From: Synergistaceae bacterium
Lineage (GTDB): Bacteria > Synergistota > Synergistia > Synergistales > Synergistaceae
DNA: 5,263 bases
Assembly (NCBI GenBank): GCA_031283975.1
Contig: JAITAT010000153.1
Span: forward strand, 1 to 5,263
Direction of reading: 5' to 3'
Shown here: piece after piece, positions 1-5,263 of the stretch
Layout: every line of letters starts with the position of its first letter
How positions within the stretch are numbered: the first letter of the stretch is position 1
Made by a program: the position numbers and the translations under genes
Notes under the pieces: model-generated
Told to the model about the DNA's origin: nothing
The model's database searches: none
What the model saw: only the letters and a program-made list of their open reading frames with translations

Positions 1-1
1 G

Positions 2-874
2 CCCATGGTTCAGAGCGGATGCGGGCTTAATTTCGGCCTGCCGCTGGGCATTATCGCGGGACTTTTGGGCGCTACGGCCTCCATCCAGTTTCAGGCGAAG
101 GGCCTGGCGGGGTTCGGTCTGGCGATGCTGATAGCCGTCCCGATTGCGGCCGTTCTCGGGTTCTTTTACGCCCAGATACTGAACAGGGTCAAGGGCGAGG
201 AGATGATGATAGCGACTTACGTCGGGTTTTCTTCGGTCGCCGTCATGTGCATCGCGTGGCTGCTGCTTCCTTTTGACAGTGCCGTCATGATATGGGGCTA
301 CGGCGGTTCCGGGCTCCGCACGACGATAAGCACCGAGGGTTTCTGGAGGCACGTTTTGAGCAATTTCCTCGCCATAGGGAGCGAAACGGGTTCTTTCTAT
401 TTTCCGACGGGGATGTTCATATTCTTCTTCCTGGCGGTGCTTACGGTGTGGGCGTTCTTCAAGACAAAGACGGGGACGGCGATAACCGCTGTTGGCTCCA
501 ATCCTGAATTCGCCCGCGCGTCCGGGATAAACGTCAACAGGATGAGGACGATATCGGTGATGCTGTCGACCGTTCTGGGGGCGCTAGGCATTCTGGTTTA
601 CGAACAGAGCTTCGGTTTCATACAGCTCTATATGGGACCGCTCTACATGGCGTTCCCGGCCGTGGCGGCGATACTGCTCGGAGGCGCTTCGGTGAACAAG
701 GCGACGATGGTGAACGTGATCGTAGGGACGTTTCTCTTCCAGGGCATACTGACGATGACGCCGTCGGTCATAAACAGCCTCCTTCAATCCGACATGTCTG
801 AGGTAATAAGGATAATAGTCTCGAACGGAATGATACTCTACGCTCTGACCAGAAAGACGCGGGTGAAACGCTGA
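2..874 (+). CDS. ABC transporter permease, BPD_transp_2 superfamily (5'-truncated by window edge)
   Basis: Inner-membrane channel subunit of an ABC importer of the simple-sugar/nucleoside/branched-chain type. The frame is open back to the window edge. The ATG at base 5 is probably internal: a Pro codon precedes it, and the following residues (motif GCGLNFG) align with residues 69-79 of the next permease, PIMAGMGLNFG, so about 65-70 N-terminal residues lie upstream. Counting from the base-5 Met, hydrophobic spans lie near 37-59, 69-90, 135-153, 184-205, 216-240 and 266-281. The cytoplasmic loop carries the family signature at about 161-175 (TAVGSNPEFARASGI), the A-x-G-x-N-x3-A-x2-SGI pattern seen in this superfamily. 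A LLGGASVNKA segment at 224-233 matches LIGGATVSKA of the downstream paralogue. The stop overlaps the next start by one base (TGATG), indicating translational coupling. Substrate is unknown; nucleoside or sugar would be family-typical guesses. Confidence 0.9.
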   Translation, partial: PMVQSGCGLNFGLPLGIIAGLLGATASIQFQAKGLAGFGLAMLIAVPIAAVLGFFYAQILNRVKGEEMMIATYVGFSSVAVMCIAWLLLPFDSAVMIWGYGGSGLRTTISTEGFWRHVLSNFLAIGSETGSFYFPTGMFIFFFLAVLTVWAFFKTKTGTAITAVGSNPEFARASGINVNRMRTISVMLSTVLGALGILVYEQSFGFIQLYMGPLYMAFPAVAAILLGGASVNKATMVNVIVGTFLFQGILTMTPSVINSLLQSDMSEVIRIIVSNGMILYALTRKTRVKR

Positions 875-2055
875 TGGGCGGGAATAGAATGGATTCGGCG
901 CGGTTTTCGGCATCCGATAACCTCAGGCATTTTATGATATCCAACTCGGTGCCGATAATTTTCATCCTGATTTCGGCGGCCGCCATACCTCTCTCCGGTT
1001 TCTCGACGGGTTATCTGGTGCAGGAGATGCTGACGCGCCTCGCGAGAAACTCATTCCTCGTACTGTCGCTTCTGATACCGATAATGGCCGGTATGGGGCT
1101 AAATTTCGGGATGGTTCTGGGGGCCATGGCGGGCCAGATAGGGCTGATTCTGGTGACTGACTGGGCCGTGGTGGGCATTCCGGGATTGATTCTCGCGTCC
1201 ATAATCAGTATGCCGATAGCGGCGCTTTTGGGCTGGGTCTGCGGCAATGTTTTGAACAGGGCAAAGGGACGTGAAATGGTTACGTCATATATCCTCGGTT
1301 TTTTCATCGACGGAATCTATCAGTTTGTGGTGCTTTACGTCATAGGCATCAAGGGAATGATCAAAATTCCCTTTATCGGCATGGATTTGAGGATACCTGT
1401 TTCCAACCCTCAACTCGTCCTCTCCAGAGGCTACGGGATACGCAACGCCATCAACCTCACAGGGCTCAGGCATGTCCTCGACAACGCGCTGCAATACAAC
1501 ATTTCTTTCGGCGGGGCGAACCCTTTTACGATCAACGTCCCGGTGGGCACGTACGTCATGGTGGCCGTCTTTTGCGTCTTTATTGTGTGGTTTCGCCATA
1601 CAAAACTGGGGCAGGATATGCGGGCGATAGGCCAGGACATGGGTGTGGCGGACTCGTCCGGCATTGCCGTCGAGCGCACGCGCGTGATAGCCATCGTGAT
1701 ATCGACGGTGCTCGCCGCGTTCGGGCAGATAATATTTCTCCAGAACATCGGTACGATGAATACGTACAACAGTCACACTCAGACGGGGATGTTCTCCATC
1801 GCCGCTCTCCTGATAGGAGGCGCCACTGTTTCCAAAGCGTCGATAACGAACGTGTTTGTCGGAGTGACGCTTTTTCACATGATGTTCGTCGTTTCGCCTA
1901 TGGCCGGCAAAGAACTTATCGGGCAGGCGCAGTTGGGCGAGTATTTCAGGGTGTTCGTCTCCTACGGAATCATAGCAGTCGCGTTGGTGCTGCACGCGTG
2001 GAAGAGATATGAGGAACTCGAGCGCTCCCGACGCAGTCTCCGGGGGGAGGCGTAG
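874..2055 (+). CDS. ABC transporter permease, second subunit of the heterodimeric pair
   Basis: A 393-residue membrane permease of the BPD_transp_2 superfamily, paralogous to the preceding gene and expected to form the transmembrane heterodimer with it. A cytoplasmic N-terminus (about 1-22) is followed by hydrophobic spans near 25-41, 60-95, 100-124, 138-158, 224-240, 270-290, 305-317, 326-342 and 358-376, then a charged Arg/Glu-rich tail. It keeps the GMGLNFG motif (73-79) and LIGGATVSKA (313-322). The loop signature at 251-264 reads AIGQDMGVADSSGI, so the Asn usual in A-x-G-x-N is replaced. A loop of roughly 60 residues (about 160-222) is longer than the equivalent loop in the first permease. 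I chose the ATG at 874 because GGTGA at 862-866 is well spaced and the overlap suits coupling; the in-frame ATG at 889 is possible but has a poorer upstream site. The substrate cannot be determined. Confidence 0.92.
   Translation: MGGNRMDSARFSASDNLRHFMISNSVPIIFILISAAAIPLSGFSTGYLVQEMLTRLARNSFLVLSLLIPIMAGMGLNFGMVLGAMAGQIGLILVTDWAVVGIPGLILASIISMPIAALLGWVCGNVLNRAKGREMVTSYILGFFIDGIYQFVVLYVIGIKGMIKIPFIGMDLRIPVSNPQLVLSRGYGIRNAINLTGLRHVLDNALQYNISFGGANPFTINVPVGTYVMVAVFCVFIVWFRHTKLGQDMRAIGQDMGVADSSGIAVERTRVIAIVISTVLAAFGQIIFLQNIGTMNTYNSHTQTGMFSIAALLIGGATVSKASITNVFVGVTLFHMMFVVSPMAGKELIGQAQLGEYFRVFVSYGIIAVALVLHAWKRYEELERSRRSLRGEA
2042..2050 (+). promoter_or_regulatory. Ribosome-binding site embedded in the permease 3' end
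   Basis: GGGGGGAGG lies 8 bases upstream of the ATG at 2059, within the last codons of the second permease. It fixes the start of the small membrane protein and implies that it is translated from the permease mRNA. Confidence 0.75.
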
Positions 2056-2058
2056 GCG

Positions 2059-2568
2059 ATGGGCGCCGGAACGCGGCGTGTGGCTGTACAAGCGCTTGTG
2101 GTGCTGCTCCTCGCCGGCATCGGGTTTTTGATGTACAAAATCGGCAGAGAATTCGACGTCATCATCGACAACGGAACCGTGAATATCGACGGCGCGAGGT
2201 ACGAGGCGATGGATTACGGCATGGTGATAATCGACGGCGATGAAAAAAAAGGCTTCAATATGTGGGCTAAAGACCGCGTCATCAAAAAAATGATCGGGTC
2301 CGAACACAGGCTCTCCATACAAATCATGAACGAGGACGACGATTCCGTGGTGAAAACTGTCGAGCGCGGGATAACGCTCGGCTTCGACCAGCGGGCCATG
2401 ATGGTTTCCATACCGGCAGTAATAGGAGACGCGCCCGGTATCCTGACGCCGAACCCGTTGTATTCACCCGGGCCGGCGGTAGTTCCCGACGAAGGATCGG
2501 GCGCGCCGGATACGGCCGGCGATGAGATTCCTCAGGACGAATACCCGATCGGGGATATATCTCCATAA
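2059..2568 (+). CDS. Small single-pass membrane protein of unknown function, coupled to ABC permeases
   Basis: I do not recognise a characterised family. The 169-residue product has a positively charged start (Arg6-Arg7), one strong hydrophobic span at about 8-26, and then a mainly polar, beta-rich-looking segment (about 31-120) that should lie outside the cytoplasmic membrane by the positive-inside rule. The last 45 or so residues (125-169) are rich in Pro, Gly, Asp and Glu and are probably disordered. There is no lipobox. The start follows the permease stop by 3 bases and has a near-perfect ribosome-binding site, GGGGGGAGG, at 2042-2050 inside the permease gene. Tight coupling suggests an accessory or assembly subunit of the transporter, which is inference. 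Fusobacterial and synergistete transporter operons of this kind may carry a similar small DUF protein; this is from memory and unverified. The gene contains A8 (2243-2250) and A7 (2284-2290) runs, both in frame. Confidence 0.85.
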   Translation: MGAGTRRVAVQALVVLLLAGIGFLMYKIGREFDVIIDNGTVNIDGARYEAMDYGMVIIDGDEKKGFNMWAKDRVIKKMIGSEHRLSIQIMNEDDDSVVKTVERGITLGFDQRAMMVSIPAVIGDAPGILTPNPLYSPGPAVVPDEGSGAPDTAGDEIPQDEYPIGDISP

Positions 2569-2597
2569 GTTGCGCGGATGAAAAGGAGTGGTATGTT

Positions 2598-3398
2598 ATG
2601 GTGAAAAAATACTTCAAAATTTGCTTGCCGGCTTTGCTCTTTCTGTCATTCGTCGCGGTATCGGGCGGCGAGGCCGGCGACGAGGTTTCGGTGGTTCTCG
2701 GCGACAGGACGTACGTCATGGAGCGCGTTGAGACCGAGTCATGCGAGAAATACGAGACTCCCGGCGATCCCGGAACCATGTTCCGGAGCGATGGGGCTGA
2801 AGCCGTTCTCACCATCGAGGGCAAGGAGTACAACCGTTATGTGCTGCTGAGAGAGGCCTCCGGCTGGAAGGAACTGACAGTGACCGCAGACGGCGGGAAT
2901 TACGCGCTGAGACAAGTCATAACCGCGTCGGGGGCGAAATATGAAGCGCCCGGCGACCCGGAGACGTATTTCTGGAGTAAAGGCGCCGCCGCGACGCTAT
3001 GCCTGAGGGGCAAAGACTACAAGGGCTACGATTATTGGCTGCCCTCGGGCGAAATATGGCTTGCCGGGCAAAGTATGCCGACCGGGATCGAGTGGAAAGC
3101 CGTCGGCATAGACGGAACGGACGTAATAGCGGGTTCCGCCGTCACCGTAACGTTTGGCGCGGACGGAAAAGTGAGCGGCAGCGCGTCGGTAAACAACTAC
3201 ACGGCGCCGTGGCTCGCTTACGGCGACAGGATCATCATTTCAAACGGGGTTTCGACTAGAAAAGCCGGAACGCCGGAAATGATGGAACAGGAAGACAGAT
3301 TCCTTAAATTTTTGCCCGAAGTCGTCCGCTTCGTGCTTCACAAAGGCGGTCTCAGGCTCATAAGCAGAGACGGAGGAGAAATGGCGTTGACGAAATGA
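2598..3398 (+). CDS. Exported protein with two MliC-like lysozyme-inhibitor repeats and a META/HslJ-like domain
   Basis: The 266-residue product begins with a Sec-type signal peptide (Lys3-Lys4, hydrophobic core about 8-21, likely cleavage near Glu25-Ala26/Gly27). No lipobox Cys is present, so a soluble periplasmic protein is expected. Residues about 31-82 and 94-145 are tandem copies of an MliC-like domain; MliC/PliC proteins inhibit c-type lysozyme by inserting a conserved loop into its active site. Repeat 2 keeps SGAKY (111-115) and FWSKG (125-129), including the Ser and Lys equivalent to the inhibitory residues of E. coli MliC (Ser89, Lys103). Repeat 1 has SCEKY (48-52) and FRSDG (62-66), so that Lys is Asp65. 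Residues about 163-259 resemble META/HslJ domains: a Trp-led first strand (EWKAVG), VSGSASVNNY (192-201) and an EQEDRFLKFL helix (230-239). The AAAAGGAG site at 2581-2588 is 9 bases before the chosen ATG. The gene follows the transporter by 29 bases with no evident terminator between. Lysozyme inhibition is inferred from family motifs. Confidence 0.88.
   Translation: MVKKYFKICLPALLFLSFVAVSGGEAGDEVSVVLGDRTYVMERVETESCEKYETPGDPGTMFRSDGAEAVLTIEGKEYNRYVLLREASGWKELTVTADGGNYALRQVITASGAKYEAPGDPETYFWSKGAAATLCLRGKDYKGYDYWLPSGEIWLAGQSMPTGIEWKAVGIDGTDVIAGSAVTVTFGADGKVSGSASVNNYTAPWLAYGDRIIISNGVSTRKAGTPEMMEQEDRFLKFLPEVVRFVLHKGGLRLISRDGGEMALTK
2688..3032 (+). repeat. Intragenic tandem duplication of the MliC-like domain
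   Basis: Two protein-level copies, residues about 31-82 and 94-145, are offset by 63 residues. The shared frame is Tyr39/Tyr102, Ser48/Ser111, Lys-Tyr 51-52/114-115, PGDP 55-58/118-121, Phe62/Phe125, Ser64/Ser127, Gly66/Gly129 and a Gly-Lys-x-Tyr near the end of each copy. The nucleotide sequences have diverged clearly, so the duplication is old. Confidence 0.75.
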
Positions 3399-3409
3399 CA
3401 AACAATTGA

Positions 3410-3438
3410 AAATCTCGGAGCGCGTTCGGGTGAGATTT
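3410..3438 (-). terminator. Inverted repeat between convergent genes, possible tRNA-Leu terminator
   Basis: AAATCTC (3410-3416) and GAGATTT (3432-3438) form a 7-bp stem around a 15-base loop. Read on the - strand, the stem lies just past the tRNA 3' end and is followed by a moderately T-rich stretch (TTCAATTGTTT), as in a weak intrinsic terminator. On the + strand the stem is followed by AAAAG rather than a T tract, so it would serve the MliC/META gene poorly. The long loop and AT-rich stem keep this tentative. Confidence 0.35.
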
Positions 3439-3444
3439 AAAAGT

Positions 3445-3530
3445 TGGTGCCGAGGGGGGGACTCGAACCCCCACGTGGTCGCCCACGGCGGATTTTGAGT
3501 CCGCTGCGTCTGCCATTCCGCCACCTCGGC
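3445..3530 (-). tRNA. tRNA-Leu, anticodon CAA, with encoded CCA
   Basis: On the - strand the gene folds as a class II tRNA. The acceptor stem is GCCGAGG (3530-3524) pairing with CCTCGGC (3455-3449), with discriminator A (3448) and a genomically encoded CCA (3447-3445). The anticodon stem GCGGA/TCCGC encloses loop CTCAAAA, so the anticodon is CAA (3497-3495), reading the UUG Leu codon with A37. The long variable arm CGTGG-GCGA-CCACG (3487-3474) is the leucine/serine hallmark; together with the anticodon and A73 it gives tRNA-Leu. The T arm is GGGGG-TTCGAGT-CCCCC (3472-3456). All stems pair fully. The gene stands alone, convergent with the MliC/META gene and divergent from cbiB. Confidence 0.97.
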
Positions 3531-3545
3531 GCGTTTAGATATTCA

Positions 3546-3551
3546 ATCATA
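3546..3551 (-). promoter_or_regulatory. Possible -10 box for tRNA-Leu
   Basis: TATGAT on the - strand lies 15 bases before the tRNA 5' end and would give a leader of about 9 bases. A TGGACA-like -35 is present further upstream, but the spacing (12 bases) is too short, so only the -10 call has support. The intergenic region shared with cbiB is only about 65 bases. Confidence 0.3.
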
Positions 3552-3583
3552 CTTGGCGGTGGTTGTCCAGTATTTTTTTATGC

Positions 3584-3589
3584 GGGGGA
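3584..3589 (+). promoter_or_regulatory. Ribosome-binding site that decides the cbiB start
   Basis: GGGGGA lies 6 bases upstream of the in-frame TTG at 3596. The alternative TTG at 3563 has only GGCGGTGG directly abutting it, with no proper spacing. Confidence 0.6.
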
Positions 3590-3595
3590 CTCGAT

Positions 3596-4528
3596 TTGTC
3601 CGTTTTATCATTGCTTATCGCGCTATGTCTCGACTTCGCGCTCGGAGACCCATCCTGGAGCTGGCATCCCGTCAGGGTGCTCGGGCGCTTGATATCGTAT
3701 ATCGAGCCGTTGTGCAGGGCGATTCCCATTCATCCGAAAGCGAGGGGATTCGTCTTCGCGGCGCTCAATATGATCATTTTCATAGTCCCCGTCATCCTCG
3801 TCTCGGTTTTCTTTTCACGCGCCGGAAATTTGGGCGTCGTCGCCGACGGAATTTTGATATATTTCGCCATAGGAGGAACGTGTCTCGCCCGTGAGGTCGG
3901 AGGCGTCGCCGACGCTCTTGAGGTCGGAGGCATAGTCGCGGGCAGGGAAAAATTGCGCTTGCTGGTGAGCCGGGACGTCGATTCGATGAACGAGACGGCT
4001 GTGGTATCGTCCGCCATAGAGACACTGTCGGAGAATTTCAGCGACTCGACAGTCGCGACTCTGTTTTACGCCGCCCTGGGCGGTCCCGTTCTGGCGTGGA
4101 TTCACAGAATATCGAACACACTCGACGCCATGGCCGGCTATAAGACTGAAGAGTACGCCGATTTCGGTTATATTTCGGCGAAGCTGGACGACGCGCTGAA
4201 TTTCATCCCCGCGCGCCTGTCTGTGTTGATCGCGGCCCTGGCTTCGTATCCGGGCGGAATCGTGGGGACGCTTCGCCGCGCGTTTGCCGACGGCGGGAAA
4301 CTTTCCAGCCCCAATTCAGGATATCCGATAGCGGCTTTTGCCGGGGCGCTTGGCGTGATGCTGTGCGGGCCGGTCAGTTACTTCGGGGTTCTGAATGACA
4401 AACCATTTATAGGGGATGGGCCGCGCCCGGATAAATTATGCCTCAAACGCGCTTTGATCCTTTACTGGAACTCGTACGCGCTCGCCGCCGCTCTGTCCGC
4501 GCTGCTTGCTGGCGTGCTGAGGGCGTGA
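3596..4528 (+). CDS. cbiB: Adenosylcobinamide-phosphate synthase (CbiB/CobD)
   Basis: This integral-membrane enzyme of late cobalamin biosynthesis attaches the aminopropanol (phosphate) arm to adenosylcobyric acid, giving adenosylcobinamide (phosphate). The 310-residue product is close to the 319 residues of Salmonella CbiB and colinear with it as recalled. Motifs in order: LDFALGDP (12-19), HPVR (24-27), SRD (125-127, GRD in Salmonella), ETLSENFSDS (142-151), NTLDAMAGYK (174-183), LDDALNFIPARLS (197-209), SSPN (237-240), AGALG (249-253), YFG (262-264) and KPFIGDG (269-275). Hydrophobic spans lie near 3-16, 52-73, 82-95, 152-166, 208-227, 245-259 and 289-306. I chose the TTG at 3596 for its spaced ribosome-binding site and because Salmonella CbiB also begins about 11 residues before LDF; starting at TTG 3563 would add 11 residues. 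Its neighbour 21 bases downstream is ubiX. No cobalamin riboswitch is visible upstream, and no other cobalamin gene is in the window. Confidence 0.93.
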   Translation: MSVLSLLIALCLDFALGDPSWSWHPVRVLGRLISYIEPLCRAIPIHPKARGFVFAALNMIIFIVPVILVSVFFSRAGNLGVVADGILIYFAIGGTCLAREVGGVADALEVGGIVAGREKLRLLVSRDVDSMNETAVVSSAIETLSENFSDSTVATLFYAALGGPVLAWIHRISNTLDAMAGYKTEEYADFGYISAKLDDALNFIPARLSVLIAALASYPGGIVGTLRRAFADGGKLSSPNSGYPIAAFAGALGVMLCGPVSYFGVLNDKPFIGDGPRPDKLCLKRALILYWNSYALAAALSALLAGVLRA

Positions 4529-4549
4529 ACGCTGGAAGGTGAATGTATC

Positions 4550-5119
4550 ATGTCAAAAGAAACGAAAAGGCTCGTTATCGGAATGAGCGGCGCCAGCGGC
4601 GCCTGTATAGGAATATCGCTGCTGGGGATACTCAGAAATTTGACCGGCTGGGAAACGCATCTCGTCGTGTCTCGCGGGGCGGTGCGCACCATAGAAACGG
4701 AGACGGACAAGACATTTGACGAAGTCGTCTCTCTCGTCGACAGAGCGCACCCAATTGACGATATTGGCGCCGCCATATCCAGTGGGACGTTCCGTTCGTC
4801 TGGTATGATCATAGCGCCATGCAGCATGAAGACACTGGCCGGCATCTCCTGTGGATATTCGGAAAACCTGCTGCTGCGCGCCGCGGATGTCACGATAAAG
4901 GAAGGCCGCCCTCTCGTGTTGGTGGTGCGTGAGTCTCCCTTGAGTGCCATTCACCTGGAAAACATGCTGAAACTCGCAAGAATCGGTGTGATAATAATGC
5001 CAGCCATGCTCTCATACTATAACAGTCTCTCCGTCGAGGACATGACAAGGCATATCGCGGCAAAAGCACTTGACCGTTTCGGAATAGAAACACCGGGCTT
5101 CAAACGCTGGGAGGGATAG
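4550..5119 (+). CDS. ubiX: UbiX-family flavin prenyltransferase
   Basis: UbiX enzymes join dimethylallyl phosphate to reduced FMN, making the prenylated FMN cofactor used by UbiD-type decarboxylases. The 189-residue cytosolic protein has the same length as E. coli UbiX and is colinear with it as recalled. Motifs: GMSGASGA (11-18, FMN-binding loop), ETHLVVSRGA (35-44), AAISSGTF (74-81), PCSMKTLAGI (90-99), RAADVTIKEGRPLVLVVRE (110-128), PL (130-131), MP (150-151), Tyr156-Tyr157 and RW near the C-terminus (186-187). The segment after MP reads PAMLSYYNSLSVEDM; compared with E. coli it is one residue shorter and lacks the Pro after the Tyr. GGAAGGTGA at 4534-4542 is 7 bases before the ATG. It follows cbiB by 21 bases with no terminator between, so co-transcription is likely. 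No UbiD gene is in the window, so whether it serves quinone synthesis or another decarboxylation is open. Confidence 0.93.
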   Translation: MSKETKRLVIGMSGASGACIGISLLGILRNLTGWETHLVVSRGAVRTIETETDKTFDEVVSLVDRAHPIDDIGAAISSGTFRSSGMIIAPCSMKTLAGISCGYSENLLLRAADVTIKEGRPLVLVVRESPLSAIHLENMLKLARIGVIIMPAMLSYYNSLSVEDMTRHIAAKALDRFGIETPGFKRWEG

Positions 5120-5167
5120 TTTTACGCTCTGCCGCGCTTGCGCACGAATTCTTTCTTAAGTCGTTTT

Positions 5168-5173
5168 TATAAT
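5168..5173 (+). promoter_or_regulatory. Consensus -10 box (TATAAT) downstream of ubiX
   Basis: A perfect TATAAT sits in an AT-rich island (about 5148-5190) beyond the ubiX stop. No good -35 is found at 16-18 bases spacing (the region near 5144-5151 reads like CGAATT). Transcription starting near 5180 would run into GGGGGGA (5193-5199), a possible ribosome-binding site, toward a gene or RNA cut off at the window end. Confidence 0.5.
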
Positions 5174-5263
5174 CACAAAAATAGTTAATCAAGGGGGGAA
5201 GCCATCGGCAGATTCGCGTCCCGCGCGACGGTTCGGCCATTACGATAGGCCGGGATATGATTG

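Noticed and set aside
1285..2322. Long (345-codon) open frame on the - strand opposite the second permease
   Set aside because: It is rich in His, Arg, Asp and Pro, with no domain or membrane pattern. It is antisense to a clear permease gene and results from codon bias.
3240..3524. Open frame on the - strand running through the tRNA gene
   Set aside because: Its N-terminus is a translation of tRNA-Leu and the rest is antisense to the MliC/META gene, a familiar false gene call.
3445..3530. tRNA-Leu as an integration site of a mobile element
   Set aside because: No integrase, direct repeat of the tRNA 3' end or composition shift is visible in the flanks.
3531..3595. Cobalamin riboswitch upstream of cbiB
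   Set aside because: The space is too short and no B12-box-like sequence is present.
3553..3894. Overlapping + strand frame at the start of cbiB
   Set aside because: The product is Arg-rich and resembles nothing, while the overlapping frame matches CbiB throughout.
4589..4603. Perfect inverted repeat GGCGCC-AGC-GGCGCC
   Set aside because: It encodes part of the conserved GASGA motif of UbiX, so coding constraint explains it, and the 3-base loop sits inside the gene.
5131..5160. Intrinsic terminator after ubiX (GCG-CTTG-CGC followed by T-rich sequence)
   Set aside because: The stem is only 3 bp and the T-rich part is interrupted, so it is too weak to call.

Overview
The window carries six protein-coding genes on the + strand and one tRNA gene on the - strand. 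It is moderately GC-rich and protein-coding almost throughout. Heavy use of ATA for Ile and AGG for Arg, a periplasm-type lysozyme-inhibitor domain, cobalamin synthesis and a BMP/sugar-type ABC transporter suggest a diderm anaerobe. A Synergistota (Synergistes/Cloacibacillus-like) origin is my best guess, but it is inferred from codon habit and gene content, not from a marker gene.

Region 1 (1-2568) is the 3' end of an ABC-transporter operon. It holds a 5'-truncated inner-membrane permease, a second paralogous permease overlapping it by one base (TGATG), and a small single-pass membrane protein of unknown function starting 3 bases after the second permease. Both permeases share a GLNFG motif and belong to the branched-chain/simple-sugar/nucleoside (BPD_transp_2) superfamily. 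The substrate cannot be read from the sequence. The ATPase and binding protein are presumably upstream, outside the window.

Region 2 (2598-3398) encodes an exported protein with two tandem MliC-like (c-type lysozyme inhibitor) repeats followed by a META/HslJ-like domain. The second repeat keeps the family's SGAKY and FWSKG signatures; the first has SCEKY and FRSDG. The gene lies 29 bases after the transporter genes with its own strong ribosome-binding site and no visible terminator between, so it may belong to the same transcript.

Region 3 (about 3399-3595) holds tRNA-Leu(CAA) on the - strand with an encoded CCA end. It converges with the MliC/META gene, where an inverted repeat lies between the two 3' ends, and diverges from the next gene.

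Region 4 (3596-5119) has cbiB/cobD (adenosylcobinamide-phosphate synthase, a membrane enzyme of late cobalamin biosynthesis) and a UbiX-type flavin prenyltransferase 21 bases downstream, probably co-transcribed. No UbiD decarboxylase partner is in the window. The last 144 bases have a consensus TATAAT -10 box and a G-rich, possibly ribosome-binding stretch leading to an unidentified gene or RNA cut off by the window end.

I found no CRISPR array, insertion sequence, integrase, toxin-antitoxin pair or defence locus. The most unusual items are the duplicated and diverged MliC repeats fused to a META domain, and the uncharacterised membrane-anchored protein coupled to the permease pair.
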